From: Halieaceae bacterium UBA4452
GTDB lineage: Bacteria; Pseudomonadota; Gammaproteobacteria; Pseudomonadales; Halieaceae
Direction: 5' to 3'
Length of the DNA: 64,000 nt
NCBI GenBank assembly: GCA_002389505.1
Contig: DGPA01000041.1
Span: 15,703 to 79,702, forward strand
How positions within the stretch are numbered: the stretch's first letter is position 1; the number at the start of each line of letters is the position of its first letter. Shown in pieces: positions 9,735 through 18,329 of this stretch. The position numbers and the translations under genes were made by a program. The notes beneath the pieces are model-generated. The model worked only from the letters and a program-made list of their open reading frames with translations, did not search any database and was not told the DNA's origin.

Positions 9735-9764
9735 GGAGGGGTTCCGTAGAGATCGGGCTGTTAA

Positions 9765-9779
9765 TGTAATAAAATCACG
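9765..9779. promoter_or_regulatory. HexR-like operator upstream of edd (proximal)
   Basis: TGTAATAAAATCACG matches 12 of 15 positions of the HexR consensus as I recall it and lies about 30 bases upstream of the edd start. Confidence 0.6.
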
Positions 9780-9816
9780 AATTATACGGATAATCCAACG
9801 TTAATTACCCAAAAAA

Positions 9817-9831
9817 TGTAATAAAACAACA
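9817..9831. promoter_or_regulatory. HexR-like operator upstream of edd (distal)
   Basis: TGTAATAAAACAACA matches 12 of 15 positions of the recalled HexR consensus. It lies 52 bases (about five helical turns) from the proximal box, which would place two HexR dimers on one DNA face. Confidence 0.6.
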
Positions 9832-9903
9832 ATTAGCGCGTATCTGTGGGTTCGTTGCTGGTGTTAAGGCCCCAGTTTATGCATTACCGTAGTGTGTTGG
9901 TCA

Positions 9904-10578
9904 ATGAGGGGTGATGAGTTGTCAGAGGATAGTGATCTGTCGGTGGCGGCAGTCGTACTGGCGGCAGGGCGTGGGGCGCGAATCGGTGAGCGGCCTAAAT
10001 GTTTATTGGAGCTCAATAACGAGCCCCTCATTCGTCTGCAGATACGAGCATTATCTGCCGCGGGTATCAGTACGATCGTGGTAGTGTTGGGGCACTACGG
10101 GCCGCGCGTGGCCGCAGCCATTGACAGTAGTAAGAACTGCCCTGCGGTGACGTATGTGATGCAAGCGAGTAAGGAACATTCCCAGCCGGGATCGATTCGC
10201 TTAGGCCTCGCCGCCCTACCTACTACGGTTGAAGCGGTGTTGGTTTGCCCCTCTGATTTGCCGTTACTGACCGTCGAAGACTACCAAGACGTCATGCGCG
10301 CGTTTGTGCATAAACCCGACAACAAGGGCTTTGTCGGCCCGGTAGTCGATAACATCCCCGGAAATCCAGTCATGTTCGATAAGGGCGTGATGACAGATAT
10401 TTTGGCGGGGCATGGCCAGTTTGGTTGTGGCAACTGGCGCAGTCAGCAGTCAGCATCAGTCTTTCATTGGGCAACGAGTAACAGACGCTATATCACTGAT
10501 ATTGACAGCGAGGACGATCGTATTCGGCTCGCTCGTGACAGCGGTGTTGAGTTGCATTGGCCGGAGGAATTTGCCTGA
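9904..10578 (+). CDS. MobA/MocA-like nucleotidyltransferase
   Basis: NTP-transferase-fold protein of about 224 residues, most like the molybdenum-cofactor cytidylyl/guanylyl transferase group (MobA/MocA/NTP_transf_3). The N-terminal AAVVLAAGRGARIGERPKCLL is shortened here to its loop AAGRGARIGERPK, which binds the nucleotide; a metal-binding Asp is expected in VCPSDLPLLT, and GNPVMF follows. The exact substrate cannot be read from sequence; no molybdoenzyme or cofactor gene is adjacent. The start is uncertain: ATG at 9904, TTG at 9919 after GAGGGGTGATGAG, and GTG at 9892 are possible. It is divergent from edd and single. Confidence 0.75.
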   Translation: MRGDELSEDSDLSVAAVVLAAGRGARIGERPKCLLELNNEPLIRLQIRALSAAGISTIVVVLGHYGPRVAAAIDSSKNCPAVTYVMQASKEHSQPGSIRLGLAALPTTVEAVLVCPSDLPLLTVEDYQDVMRAFVHKPDNKGFVGPVVDNIPGNPVMFDKGVMTDILAGHGQFGCGNWRSQQSASVFHWATSNRRYITDIDSEDDRIRLARDSGVELHWPEEFA

Positions 10579-10698
10579 GCTATTGGCTGGCGTGTAGGGT
10601 GGTTATTTTCCGCGCTCCCGACTGCCAAAAAAGCCTGTAGCCCATGCTAAACTTCCGCTCTACCCCCGTCTTGTAACACACGCTTAAGTGGAGTTTCT

Positions 10699-11895
10699 AT
10701 GGTTATTAAACCTCGAGTTCGCGGTTTCCTGTGTACCACGACACACCCTGTGGGCTGCCGAGAAAATGTCCGGCAGCAAATAGCCCACGTCACCGAGGGG
10801 GGAGCCATTGCCAATGGTCCCCAACGAGTTCTCGTGTTAGGCGCCTCTACGGGTTACGGATTGGCATCAAGGATTACAGCCGCCTTTGGTTCTGGTGCCA
10901 GTACGCTTGGCGTCTTTTTTGAAAAAGAGGGTAGTGAGCGAAAGCCGGGCACCGCCGGTTGGTATAACAGTGCAGCGTTTCAGTCGTTTGCCGATGCGCA
11001 AGGGTTGTACAGCAAAAGCGTTAATGGCGATGCCTTTTCCGACAACGTGAAAGCCAAGGTGATCGATATCATTAAGGAGGATCTTGGCCAGATTGATCTG
11101 GTGATCTATAGTTTGGCTGCGCCACGGCGAGTCCATCCCAAAACGGGCGAGATATTTCAATCAACCTTAAAACCCATTGGTAAGGCGACCACTCAGAAAG
11201 GAGTCAATACCGACAAAGAAGTGATTCAGGAATATCACTTGGAGCCTGCCACGCAGGAAGAAATTGATAATACGGTTGCGGTCATGGGCGGCGAAGATTG
11301 GCAGATGTGGATTGACGCCTTGGATAACGCGGGTGTTCTGGCGCAGGGGGCTAAAACGACGGCCTACACGTATATTGGTGAGAAAATCACTTGGGATATT
11401 TATTGGCACGGTACCATCGGTGCCGCCAAGCGAGATCTCGACAAGCGTGTGGTTGATATTCGAGCTCGTCTAGCCGCGAAGGGAGGGGATGCCCGGGTAT
11501 CAGTATTAAAGGCCGTGGTCACGCAAGCCTCAGCGGCCATTCCCGCCATGCCTATTTACTTGGCCATTTTGTTTAAGGTCATGAAGGCGCGCGGTAGCCA
11601 CGAGGGCTGTATCGAGCAAGTGGATCGCTTATTTCGTGAATCTCTCTATGGTAGCCGCGTTGATCCGGATCCGGAGGGGCGACTGCGGGCGGACAATGTA
11701 GAGCTTGATCCAGTTATTCAAGATGAGGTGGCGGCTATTTGGGAGCAGATTAATACCGATAATTTGAAAGACCTATCTGACTTCGAGGGGTATCGCGCCG
11801 AGTTCTTGCGGTTATTTGGTTTTGGAGTTGACGGGGTCGATTACGAAGCCGAGGTGGATCCCGTGGTAGCCATTAACCACTTGGTCAGCGTGTGA
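10699..11895 (+). CDS. fabV: FabV-type enoyl-[ACP]/trans-2-enoyl-CoA reductase
   Basis: NADH-dependent reductase that completes each round of fatty acid elongation; the FabV type is known to be triclosan tolerant. The 398-residue length and blocks MVIKPRVRGFLCTTTHPVGC (N-terminus), VLGASTGYGLASRI (cofactor loop), VIYSLAAPRRVHPKTGE and the Y-x8-K catalytic region in AYTYIGEKITWDIYWHGTIG are characteristic. The ATG at 10699 follows GTGGAG. The downstream hydrolase begins at its stop codon, so they form a two-gene operon. No FabI was seen in this window, so FabV may be the main enoyl reductase here (inference). Confidence 0.95.
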   Translation: MVIKPRVRGFLCTTTHPVGCRENVRQQIAHVTEGGAIANGPQRVLVLGASTGYGLASRITAAFGSGASTLGVFFEKEGSERKPGTAGWYNSAAFQSFADAQGLYSKSVNGDAFSDNVKAKVIDIIKEDLGQIDLVIYSLAAPRRVHPKTGEIFQSTLKPIGKATTQKGVNTDKEVIQEYHLEPATQEEIDNTVAVMGGEDWQMWIDALDNAGVLAQGAKTTAYTYIGEKITWDIYWHGTIGAAKRDLDKRVVDIRARLAAKGGDARVSVLKAVVTQASAAIPAMPIYLAILFKVMKARGSHEGCIEQVDRLFRESLYGSRVDPDPEGRLRADNVELDPVIQDEVAAIWEQINTDNLKDLSDFEGYRAEFLRLFGFGVDGVDYEAEVDPVVAINHLVSV

Positions 11896-12728
11896 TGCAA
11901 GAACCCGGGCGTGCGGTATGGTTATCGGACAGGGTTCGACGGATCGTCGCGCCCAACCCTGGGCCCATGACTGGACCGGGAACCAACACCTATTTAATCG
12001 GCGTCGAGCAGGTAGCTGTCCTAGACCCGGGCCCCGCAATTGATGAACATATTGAAGCCATTATCGCGGCAGCAGAAGGCGCTATTACGCAGATTGTTTG
12101 CACCCACACCCACCCCGATCATTCCCCGGGAGCGGCGCCGTTAGCCGCGCGATTACAGGTACCAATGATTGGCGCGGTGACGGCGGATGACCAACATCAG
12201 GATCGTACCTTTCAGCCCGACCATCATTTACGTCACAACGATGTGATCGAGGGACTCGACTGGCATTTGCGCGCCATCCATACCCCCGGGCATGTGGACA
12301 ATCATTATTGCTTCCTGCTTGAGGAGGAGGGATTGGTATTTGCGGGCGACCACATCATGAATGGTTCAACGGTTGTTATTGTTCCCCCGGGGGGCAATAT
12401 GCGGGCCTACATTGAATCCTTGCAAGCGTTACTGAACTATGAGGTGAGCGCCATAGCCCCCGGTCATGGTGACATTATTCCTGATTGTCGGGCTGAGGTA
12501 GAGAAGTTAGTGCGGCACCGACTGATGCGTGAGAGCAAAGTCCTGTCAGGGCTCCGTCAGGTCGGACCAGCGACCTTAGATGAATTGGTTCTGGTGGTTT
12601 ATAATGATGTACAGCCCGGACTTCACGAGTGGGCCAAGCTGTCGATGCTGGCACACCTATTAAAACTCCAGACGGATGGCGGTGCGGTGCAGCAGAGGGA
12701 TGAGCGCTGGGATATCCCGAGGCGCTGA
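11895..12728 (+). CDS. MBL-fold metallo-hydrolase (LACTB2-like)
   Basis: Metallo-beta-lactamase-fold hydrolase of 277 residues. The zinc motif CTHTHPDHSPGA (HxHxDH) is clear, as are HTPGHVDNHYCF, the metal-bridging FAGDHIMNG and the distal APGHGD; the C-terminus resembles the winged-helix extension of LACTB2-type nucleases/hydrolases. Substrate unknown; relatives include RNA endonucleases and thioesterase-like hydrolases. The ATG at 11895 shares one base with the fabV stop (TGATG); a GTG at 11892 is an alternative start. Coupling to fabV hints at a role in lipid or acyl-thioester metabolism, which is only an inference from position. Confidence 0.85.
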   Translation: MQEPGRAVWLSDRVRRIVAPNPGPMTGPGTNTYLIGVEQVAVLDPGPAIDEHIEAIIAAAEGAITQIVCTHTHPDHSPGAAPLAARLQVPMIGAVTADDQHQDRTFQPDHHLRHNDVIEGLDWHLRAIHTPGHVDNHYCFLLEEEGLVFAGDHIMNGSTVVIVPPGGNMRAYIESLQALLNYEVSAIAPGHGDIIPDCRAEVEKLVRHRLMRESKVLSGLRQVGPATLDELVLVVYNDVQPGLHEWAKLSMLAHLLKLQTDGGAVQQRDERWDIPRR

Positions 12729-12875
12729 GTCGACTGCGTGTTGCGCTGACAGAAACGTAAAGTCGCCAAGCAGCTCAGGAGATGAGACTGGCTTGGCTTT
12801 CAGATGCCGTTGGGTGCTAAGTTGAACGCGCTCAATACGGGGTTAGTTATTTAGTCGTTGTTAATGAGGTATACC

Positions 12876-14507
12876 ATGCAAGGTTTGATGATGAACGCTC
12901 CCCTCACCATCAGTTCGATTGTGCATCACGCGGAACGCGTGCATGGGCACAAGGAAATTGTCTCGGTGACCCGAGATAACCCTCGGCACCGCTACACCTA
13001 TGGGCAGGCTTTTGGTCGCGCTAGACAGTTGGCTAACGCCATCGATCGTTGGAATTTGAGCCTCGGCGACCGCATCGCGACCTTTGCGTGGAACGACTAT
13101 CGGCACCTTGAAACCTACTACGCATCCGCGTGCTCGGGGTATGTCTGCCACACCATTAATCCCCGCCTATTTCCCGAACAGATCGTCTATATTATCAATC
13201 ATGCTGACGACCAATGGGTGTTCCTTGATCCCGATTTTTGGCCCATTGTGGAGGCCGTTGCAGATCAGTGTCCCGGGGTAAAGGGCTGGGTAATAATGAC
13301 GGTTCCCGAGCACATGCCCGAGACTGAGCGCGACAATGTCTTGTGTTACGAGGCGCTGATCGCAGAAGAAAACCGTGAATTTGACTGGCCTGAACTCGAC
13401 GAAAATACCGCGTGCTCGCTGTGCTATACGTCGGGCACGACGGGCAACCCAAAAGGGGTCTTGTATAGCCATCGCTCCACTGTACTGCATACCTACGCCA
13501 CGCTAATGCCGGATACCTTGGGTATCTCCTGCCGCGACGTGGTCATGCCTATCGTTCCCATGTTTCATGTCAATGCCTGGGGGAATCCTTATGCCTGTCC
13601 GGTGGCGGGGGCGAAAATGGTGATGCCCGGAGCTAAAATGGGGGATGGCGAGACACTGGCGACATTGATCAATGAAGAGGGTGTCACGATGTCGGCCGGG
13701 GTGCCCACCGTGTGGCTGAATTTACTGAATCACTTGCGCGCCAGCGGTCAGCGGGTGGAGACCCTCGAACGTATCATTGTGGGTGGGTCCGCCTGTCCGT
13801 TATCGGTCATGGAAGCATTTGATGCTTACGGTGTTGATACTCGTCATGCTTGGGGTATGACTGAGATGAGTCCTCTAGGGACCACCAACGCGGCAGGTGC
13901 ACAGCGCGAAGGTTTCACCGCTGAGGACTTCGCCAAAGTGCGCACTAACGTTGGGACACCGGTGTTTGGCGTTGAGGTGAAGATTACCGACGATGATAAT
14001 CAGGCGTTACCCTGGGACGGTAAAGCCTTTGGCTCGCTGAAAGTGCGTGGTCCATGGGTTTGCAGCAGTTACTTCAAGCTCGATGATTCAGAGGCACACG
14101 CCGAATCTGGCTGGTTTGAAACCGGGGATGTTGCCACCGTCAATCGGGATGGCTACGTGTCGATCACCGACCGCACCAAGGATGTCATTAAATCGGGTGG
14201 TGAATGGATTTCTTCCATTGAGGTAGAAAATTGCGCCACTGGCCATCCCAAGGTGGCTGAAGCCGCTGTGATTGGTCGTCTTCATCCGAAGTGGGGAGAA
14301 CGGCCGCTGTTAATCGTAGTGCGCAACGAGGACAGTGCAGCGTTGACTGGTGATGATCTTAAGGGTTACCTCGATGGCAAAATTGCTAAATGGTGGATCC
14401 CCGATGACGTACAGTTTATTGATGCCATGCCGCACACGGCAACGGGCAAGATACAAAAAATGGATCTGCGTGACATGTTCGCCGACTATCAGTTTCCAGA
14501 CGCATAA
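12876..14507 (+). CDS. fatty acyl-CoA synthetase (AMP-binding enzyme)
   Basis: Activates a carboxylic acid, probably medium- or long-chain, to its CoA thioester via an acyl-adenylate. The 543-residue ANL-family enzyme has CYTSGTTGNPKGVLYSH (P-loop, from about residue 183), HAWGMTEMSPLG (A5 motif), TGDVATVNRDGYVSITDR (A7-A8) and the C-terminal catalytic lysine in TATGKIQK. The ATG at 12876 follows GAGGT by six bases; upstream in-frame TTG and ATG codons have no ribosome site. It is a single gene with its own 147-base upstream region and shares the general fatty-acid theme of fabV. Confidence 0.9.
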   Translation: MQGLMMNAPLTISSIVHHAERVHGHKEIVSVTRDNPRHRYTYGQAFGRARQLANAIDRWNLSLGDRIATFAWNDYRHLETYYASACSGYVCHTINPRLFPEQIVYIINHADDQWVFLDPDFWPIVEAVADQCPGVKGWVIMTVPEHMPETERDNVLCYEALIAEENREFDWPELDENTACSLCYTSGTTGNPKGVLYSHRSTVLHTYATLMPDTLGISCRDVVMPIVPMFHVNAWGNPYACPVAGAKMVMPGAKMGDGETLATLINEEGVTMSAGVPTVWLNLLNHLRASGQRVETLERIIVGGSACPLSVMEAFDAYGVDTRHAWGMTEMSPLGTTNAAGAQREGFTAEDFAKVRTNVGTPVFGVEVKITDDDNQALPWDGKAFGSLKVRGPWVCSSYFKLDDSEAHAESGWFETGDVATVNRDGYVSITDRTKDVIKSGGEWISSIEVENCATGHPKVAEAAVIGRLHPKWGERPLLIVVRNEDSAALTGDDLKGYLDGKIAKWWIPDDVQFIDAMPHTATGKIQKMDLRDMFADYQFPDA

Positions 14508-14589
14508 CGAGCAACCCTGTGTTAGCAGCTGCGTCATTGTATTGGCTATGGGGTACTAAACTATAAGACTGCAGCGCCTACTACATCTG

Positions 14590-15828
14590 GTGGCTCGTGC
14601 ACTCATATTATTGAGAGCACGGCGGATTCGGGCGCTGCTGGAAAAGATAAGTCGCCTGTCCTTTAGGCCTGGCCATAGGCTGAATGCAGATGAATTACCG
14701 AAACTATTGTCTAAGGCAACCCGACGCTTAATCATTGTTGATGCATCGCACGGTGGAGGCGCTTCAACAGCGAGTGTGAACGCAGAAAATAGCTATCTTG
14801 CCGATGGCTGGATGGTTTGTCGTCTTGGGATTGACTCCTTGGGCACACTGACCCTGCGGATTCAATCAGCGGTAGAGCGAGATGCTGTCATAGAGCGGCA
14901 TGTAGTCGCATTACCTTCATTGGATCTGTCGCTTTTCCAGGCGATCCGCGTCGACTCTCTTGAGGGTTTTGTTGATCCATTTACCATGGCGAACTGGCTT
15001 GCCAAAGGGGCGCAAAGCGGGTGTGAACTGTTTATCCAATGGCATGATCATTACATGATTTGCCCCTCACATTTTCTATTGGACAGCCAGTCTAATTATT
15101 GTGATGTGCCCCCCGATCCAGTCTGCGCCAGGTGTTTACCTGCGAACAACCACTGTCAGAAAGCTTCACTCCGATCCGTACAGGTTACTCAATGGCGAAC
15201 TCATTGGTCCTCAGTTCTGATGTCTGCCACCTCAGTTTCAGTATTTTCACCGTCGAGTCTCAATTTGGTACGGCGCGTGTGGCCAGAGTTGCCCGAGGAG
15301 AAAATAGTTGTTGAGCCGCACCAGCTACCGCCAATGGCAACGCTGCCTGACAGCTATAGTGGCGCCTCGAATGCACCCATTCATGTCGCGGTTGTCGGTC
15401 GAATAGGGATTCACAAGGGCGCGGCGAAGGTGCTGGCACTGGCACAGCAATATAGGCAGTTACCTCTGGATAATAAGATAACGGTTATCGGTACCATTGA
15501 TATCAATACCCCGAATCACATAGTTACGGAGACTGGACCCTATGACCCAGCAGACCTACCATTACTGTGGGCCGACAGACGGCTCGACGTTGCCTGGTTT
15601 CCATCAATATGGCCGGAGACCTTTAGCTATGTGCTGCACGAATTAATGCAGCTCGGTGTTCCGATTTTGGCATTCGATATGGGTGCACAGGGCGATTATT
15701 TAAAAAACTATCGATGGGGTCGCTTGCTGAAGTCTGGTTCGACGGCTGCCGCTACTGCAGTTGCGCTGCAAGAATTGGCTGAAGACTATCGAATGGCGCA
15801 GGAGCAAGGGAGTGACAATCAACGGTAA
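14590..15828 (+). CDS. GT-B-fold glycosyltransferase with a cysteine-rich insert
   Basis: About 412 residues. The N-terminal half has VDASHGGGAS, typical of GT-B donors/acceptor domains, then a HDHYMICPSHFLLD...YC...CARC pattern (four to five Cys, perhaps metal-binding) known from some surface-polysaccharide glycosyltransferases. The C-terminal half has VAVVGRIGIHKG and PSIWPETFSYVLHELMQLG, shortened here to WPETFSYVLHELMQLG, the nucleotide-sugar-binding Glu motif of family 4-like enzymes. Donor and acceptor are unknown. It starts at GTG 14590 without a convincing ribosome site and has no polysaccharide neighbours, so it is either an orphan or a relic of a larger cluster. Start uncertain. Confidence 0.7.
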   Translation: MARALILLRARRIRALLEKISRLSFRPGHRLNADELPKLLSKATRRLIIVDASHGGGASTASVNAENSYLADGWMVCRLGIDSLGTLTLRIQSAVERDAVIERHVVALPSLDLSLFQAIRVDSLEGFVDPFTMANWLAKGAQSGCELFIQWHDHYMICPSHFLLDSQSNYCDVPPDPVCARCLPANNHCQKASLRSVQVTQWRTHWSSVLMSATSVSVFSPSSLNLVRRVWPELPEEKIVVEPHQLPPMATLPDSYSGASNAPIHVAVVGRIGIHKGAAKVLALAQQYRQLPLDNKITVIGTIDINTPNHIVTETGPYDPADLPLLWADRRLDVAWFPSIWPETFSYVLHELMQLGVPILAFDMGAQGDYLKNYRWGRLLKSGSTAAATAVALQELAEDYRMAQEQGSDNQR

Positions 15829-16029
15829 CCGTCGAGCATTGTTAGTCGCTGGCGCTATGGCTAAATGAGTCGCGAGCACACGCACTTATTTTTGGCGGAA
15901 CAATAAGTTTGACAGGCTATTCTCTTTGTGGGACATCAAGAGGGCACATTTCTGCTCGTTTACGGCGTGCTTTGTCCCAACGGCTTGTTTGATGTCCTGA
16001 TGGATCTTACTCATGAAAAAAATAACGCT

Positions 16030-17298
16030 ATGTTAGAGAGATTTCGTTTAGGTAGCTCGGCCATTATTAATCGCCGTATGCTCACTTGTATTTTTACCGG
16101 GTTGGCGTCGGGTATGCCTCTCTACTTGCTTATTCAGCTGGTGCCTGCTTGGCTTCGAGATTCAGGGGTGTCTCTTGCTGAAATTGGCTTATTTGCCCTA
16201 GTTGGGCTTCCCTACTCCTGGAAGTTTGTGTGGGCGCCACTCATGGACCGCTGGCAGTTGCCCTTGGGTTTGCGTCGAGGTTGGATGCTCTTTGCTCAGC
16301 TCGGATTGATCATTGCTATTGGCGCGTTGGGCGGCATAGACCCGCTCAATAATACGCGATTAGTCGCAGTTATCGCCGTGATCATTGCTATTTTTAGTGC
16401 GACCCAGGATGTGGCTATTGACGCTTATCGGCGGGAATTACTTCCAGATGCCGAGCTAGGATTGGGTAATTCAATCCATGTACAGGCCTACCGTATTTCC
16501 AGCTTAGTACCTGGCTCGCTGTCCTTAATACTGGCCGATATGCTGCCTTGGCCACTGGTTTTTTGGATAACCGCTGGGTTTATGGCGGTGGGTGTAGCGA
16601 TGTCTCTAGTCGTGGCTGAGCCTCACCGAGAGGTGGCACCTAAGGTCGGCTTGTCGGAATCGGTGGTGGCGCCCTTTCGCGAGTATGCCCAGCGACGCGG
16701 ATGGCAGAGCTTGCTACTGGCGCTGACCTTTATGGTGGCCTATAAGCTCGGGGATAACATGGCGACTGCACTGGCTACGCCGTTCTACTTGGATTTGGGG
16801 TTTAGCAAAACGGAAATAGGCTTAGTGGCGAAACACGCGGCGCTGTGGCCGGCGATTTTTGGCGGACTGGTGGGTGGCGTACTCATGATTCGCCTAGGTA
16901 TTAACCGCGCGCTGTGGATATTTGGTGGCATTCAGCTATCGAGCATTCTGGGATTTGCCTATTTGGCAAGCCAAGGAGCTGTTTTATGGTTACTGGCTGC
17001 GGTGATTGGCTTTGAGTACCTGGGTGTTGGGCTCGGTACCGCCGCGTTCACTGCATTTATTGCCCGAGAGTCCAGTAAGACCTTCGCGGCCACGCAATTT
17101 GCTCTATTTACCGCCCTAGCCGCATTGCCACGCAGTCTCGCCAATGCCACAACCGGGGTACTAGTCGAGCAAGTGGGTTGGGTAGAGTTTTTTTTACTGT
17201 GCTCTGTTGTGGGTATACCGGGCATGGTGTTGTTGTTCTGGGTCGCACCATGGGGGGGCGATGATTTGCAGCCCGATAGCCCGGTTATCTCGGACTAA
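16030..17298 (+). CDS. ampG: AmpG-like muropeptide/MFS permease
   Basis: Inner-membrane major-facilitator protein of about 422 residues and 12 hydrophobic segments. It follows E. coli AmpG closely in pattern: FTGLASGMPLYLL, LPYSWKFVWAPLMDR, FSATQDVAIDAYR, YKLGDNMATALATPF, FAATQFALFTAL. AmpG imports 1,6-anhydro-muropeptides for cell-wall recycling and beta-lactamase signalling; substrate here is inferred. The chosen start MLERFRLG matches the family N-terminus; the frame is open further upstream (ATG at 16000) with no ribosome site at either. The following fxsA begins 10 bases after its stop. Confidence 0.8.
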   Translation: MLERFRLGSSAIINRRMLTCIFTGLASGMPLYLLIQLVPAWLRDSGVSLAEIGLFALVGLPYSWKFVWAPLMDRWQLPLGLRRGWMLFAQLGLIIAIGALGGIDPLNNTRLVAVIAVIIAIFSATQDVAIDAYRRELLPDAELGLGNSIHVQAYRISSLVPGSLSLILADMLPWPLVFWITAGFMAVGVAMSLVVAEPHREVAPKVGLSESVVAPFREYAQRRGWQSLLLALTFMVAYKLGDNMATALATPFYLDLGFSKTEIGLVAKHAALWPAIFGGLVGGVLMIRLGINRALWIFGGIQLSSILGFAYLASQGAVLWLLAAVIGFEYLGVGLGTAAFTAFIARESSKTFAATQFALFTALAALPRSLANATTGVLVEQVGWVEFFLLCSVVGIPGMVLLFWVAPWGGDDLQPDSPVISD

Positions 17299-17308
17299 GG
17301 AGCTTTTT

Positions 17309-17812
17309 ATGCGATGGTTATTACTCCTCTATCCTTGGCTTGAACTGTTGAGCCTTATTCAACTGGGTGTAGAAACCACGGCACTGATAGCCCTCGGCTG
17401 GGTCATCGCTATGGTGGGATTGGGCGCCACAATGCTGCGCCGTGTCGGAACCGCGAGTATTGCCCGGTTGAGGGAGGCCCAGCGAGGCGGTAGCTTGCAA
17501 CAGCACCTCTTCATCGATGACATGGCGGTGGTGGTGGCGGCGCTATTACTTATTATTCCGGGATTATTATCCGATTTTTTTGCCATTGTTGTGCTCATTG
17601 GCCCGCTGCGTCGAGGCCTCGCGCGATGGCTGACGACTCGAACGCCGGCTCAAACACCCTTTAGCGGCTCGGGCAGCGCTACGGCTCGAGATTCAACCAT
17701 CCACCGAGCAGACATTCGTGAGGCCGGGGTTACCCTCGAAGGCACGTTTGAGCGGGTGGATGAGCAGGACGGTGCCGACAAGCCGAGCCACGAAGACAAA
17801 AACCTGCACTGA
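17309..17812 (+). CDS. fxsA: FxsA-family membrane protein
   Basis: Small inner-membrane protein of 167 residues. FxsA of E. coli is named for suppression of phage T7 exclusion by the F plasmid, and its normal role is unclear. The family shape is visible: two N-terminal membrane segments (MRWLLLLYPWLELLSLIQLG), a cytoplasmic arginine-rich linker ending near GGSLQQHLFIDDMAVVVAALLLIIPGLLSD (given here only as LLLIIPGLLSDFFAI), then a hydrophilic tail. The ATG follows AAGGAG. Position upstream of groES is common in gammaproteobacteria, but groESL has its own heat-shock promoter here. Confidence 0.85.
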   Translation: MRWLLLLYPWLELLSLIQLGVETTALIALGWVIAMVGLGATMLRRVGTASIARLREAQRGGSLQQHLFIDDMAVVVAALLLIIPGLLSDFFAIVVLIGPLRRGLARWLTTRTPAQTPFSGSGSATARDSTIHRADIREAGVTLEGTFERVDEQDGADKPSHEDKNLH

Positions 17813-17873
17813 GCTCCCACTGTCAGCTGCTACAGAGGCAATATAGCGAGTTCCACCCGGTTTCAGCGATGTT

Positions 17874-17900
17874 TTAGCAGTCTTAGTAAAAGAGTGCTAA
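17874..17900. promoter_or_regulatory. CIRCE-like HrcA operator upstream of groES
   Basis: TTAGCAGTC, nine bases, then GAGTGCTAA: the 9-9-9 layout of the CIRCE element (TTAGCACTC-N9-GAGTGCTAA) with one mismatch in the left arm. The symmetry extends outward, since GATGTTTTAGCA (17868-17879) is the exact complement of TGCTAAAACATC (17895-17906). It lies directly upstream of the sigma-32 -35 element. Confidence 0.8.
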
Positions 17901-17907
17901 AACATCC

Positions 17908-17935
17908 CTTGAAACCTGTTTTGAAGTCCCCATAT
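17908..17935 (+). promoter_or_regulatory. sigma-32 heat-shock promoter of groESL
   Basis: CTTGAAA at 17908-17914, a 13-base spacer, then CCCCATAT at 17928-17935: an almost ideal RpoH promoter, 64 bases upstream of the groES start. Confidence 0.88.
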
Positions 17936-17998
17936 TAAAGGGGAACCTCGATGATGAGGTCTTGTAACCCTATTAATAACTGGTGGAGAACATAACCG

Positions 17999-18289
17999 AT
18001 GAATATCCGTCCGCTGTACGACCGCGTTGTCGTTCGTCGCAAGGAAGAAGAGCAAACCACTGCCGGTGGCATTGTGTTACCCGGATCTGCTCAGGAAAAG
18101 CCCAATCAGGGCGAAGTGGTAGCAGTAGGTGATGGCAAGGTTCTGGACAATGGTGAACAGCGTCCACTGGCCGTTAAAGTAGGCGACACCGTCGTCTTTG
18201 GCCAGTACGCCGGTAATAACACCATCGAAATTAATGGTGAAGAACTCATCCTTATGGGTGAGAGCGAAATCTACGCCGTCGTCGAGTAA
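17999..18289 (+). CDS. groES: co-chaperonin GroES
   Basis: Heptameric lid of the GroEL chaperonin. The 96-residue protein has the standard start MNIRPLYDRVVVRR, the mobile loop region KEEEQTTAGGIVLPGSAQEK (written here only to its core TAGGIVLP) that contacts GroEL, and the roof region near GDGKVLDNGE. The ATG follows GGTGGAGA. First gene of the groES-groEL operon, preceded by a sigma-32 promoter and a CIRCE-like operator. Confidence 0.98.
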   Translation: MNIRPLYDRVVVRRKEEEQTTAGGIVLPGSAQEKPNQGEVVAVGDGKVLDNGEQRPLAVKVGDTVVFGQYAGNNTIEINGEELILMGESEIYAVVE

Positions 18290-18329
18290 ATTGTCTCGCT
18301 AACGAATCTGACATTGAAGGAACAAAATC

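Noticed and set aside
12760..12800. Inverted repeat GCCAAGC/GCTTGGC after the MBL hydrolase as a terminator
   Set aside because: Arms are only 7 bp, separated by 19 bases, with just three T after them.
15909..15940. TTGACA upstream of the AmpG-like gene as a sigma-70 promoter
   Set aside because: No acceptable -10 element at 16-18 bases.
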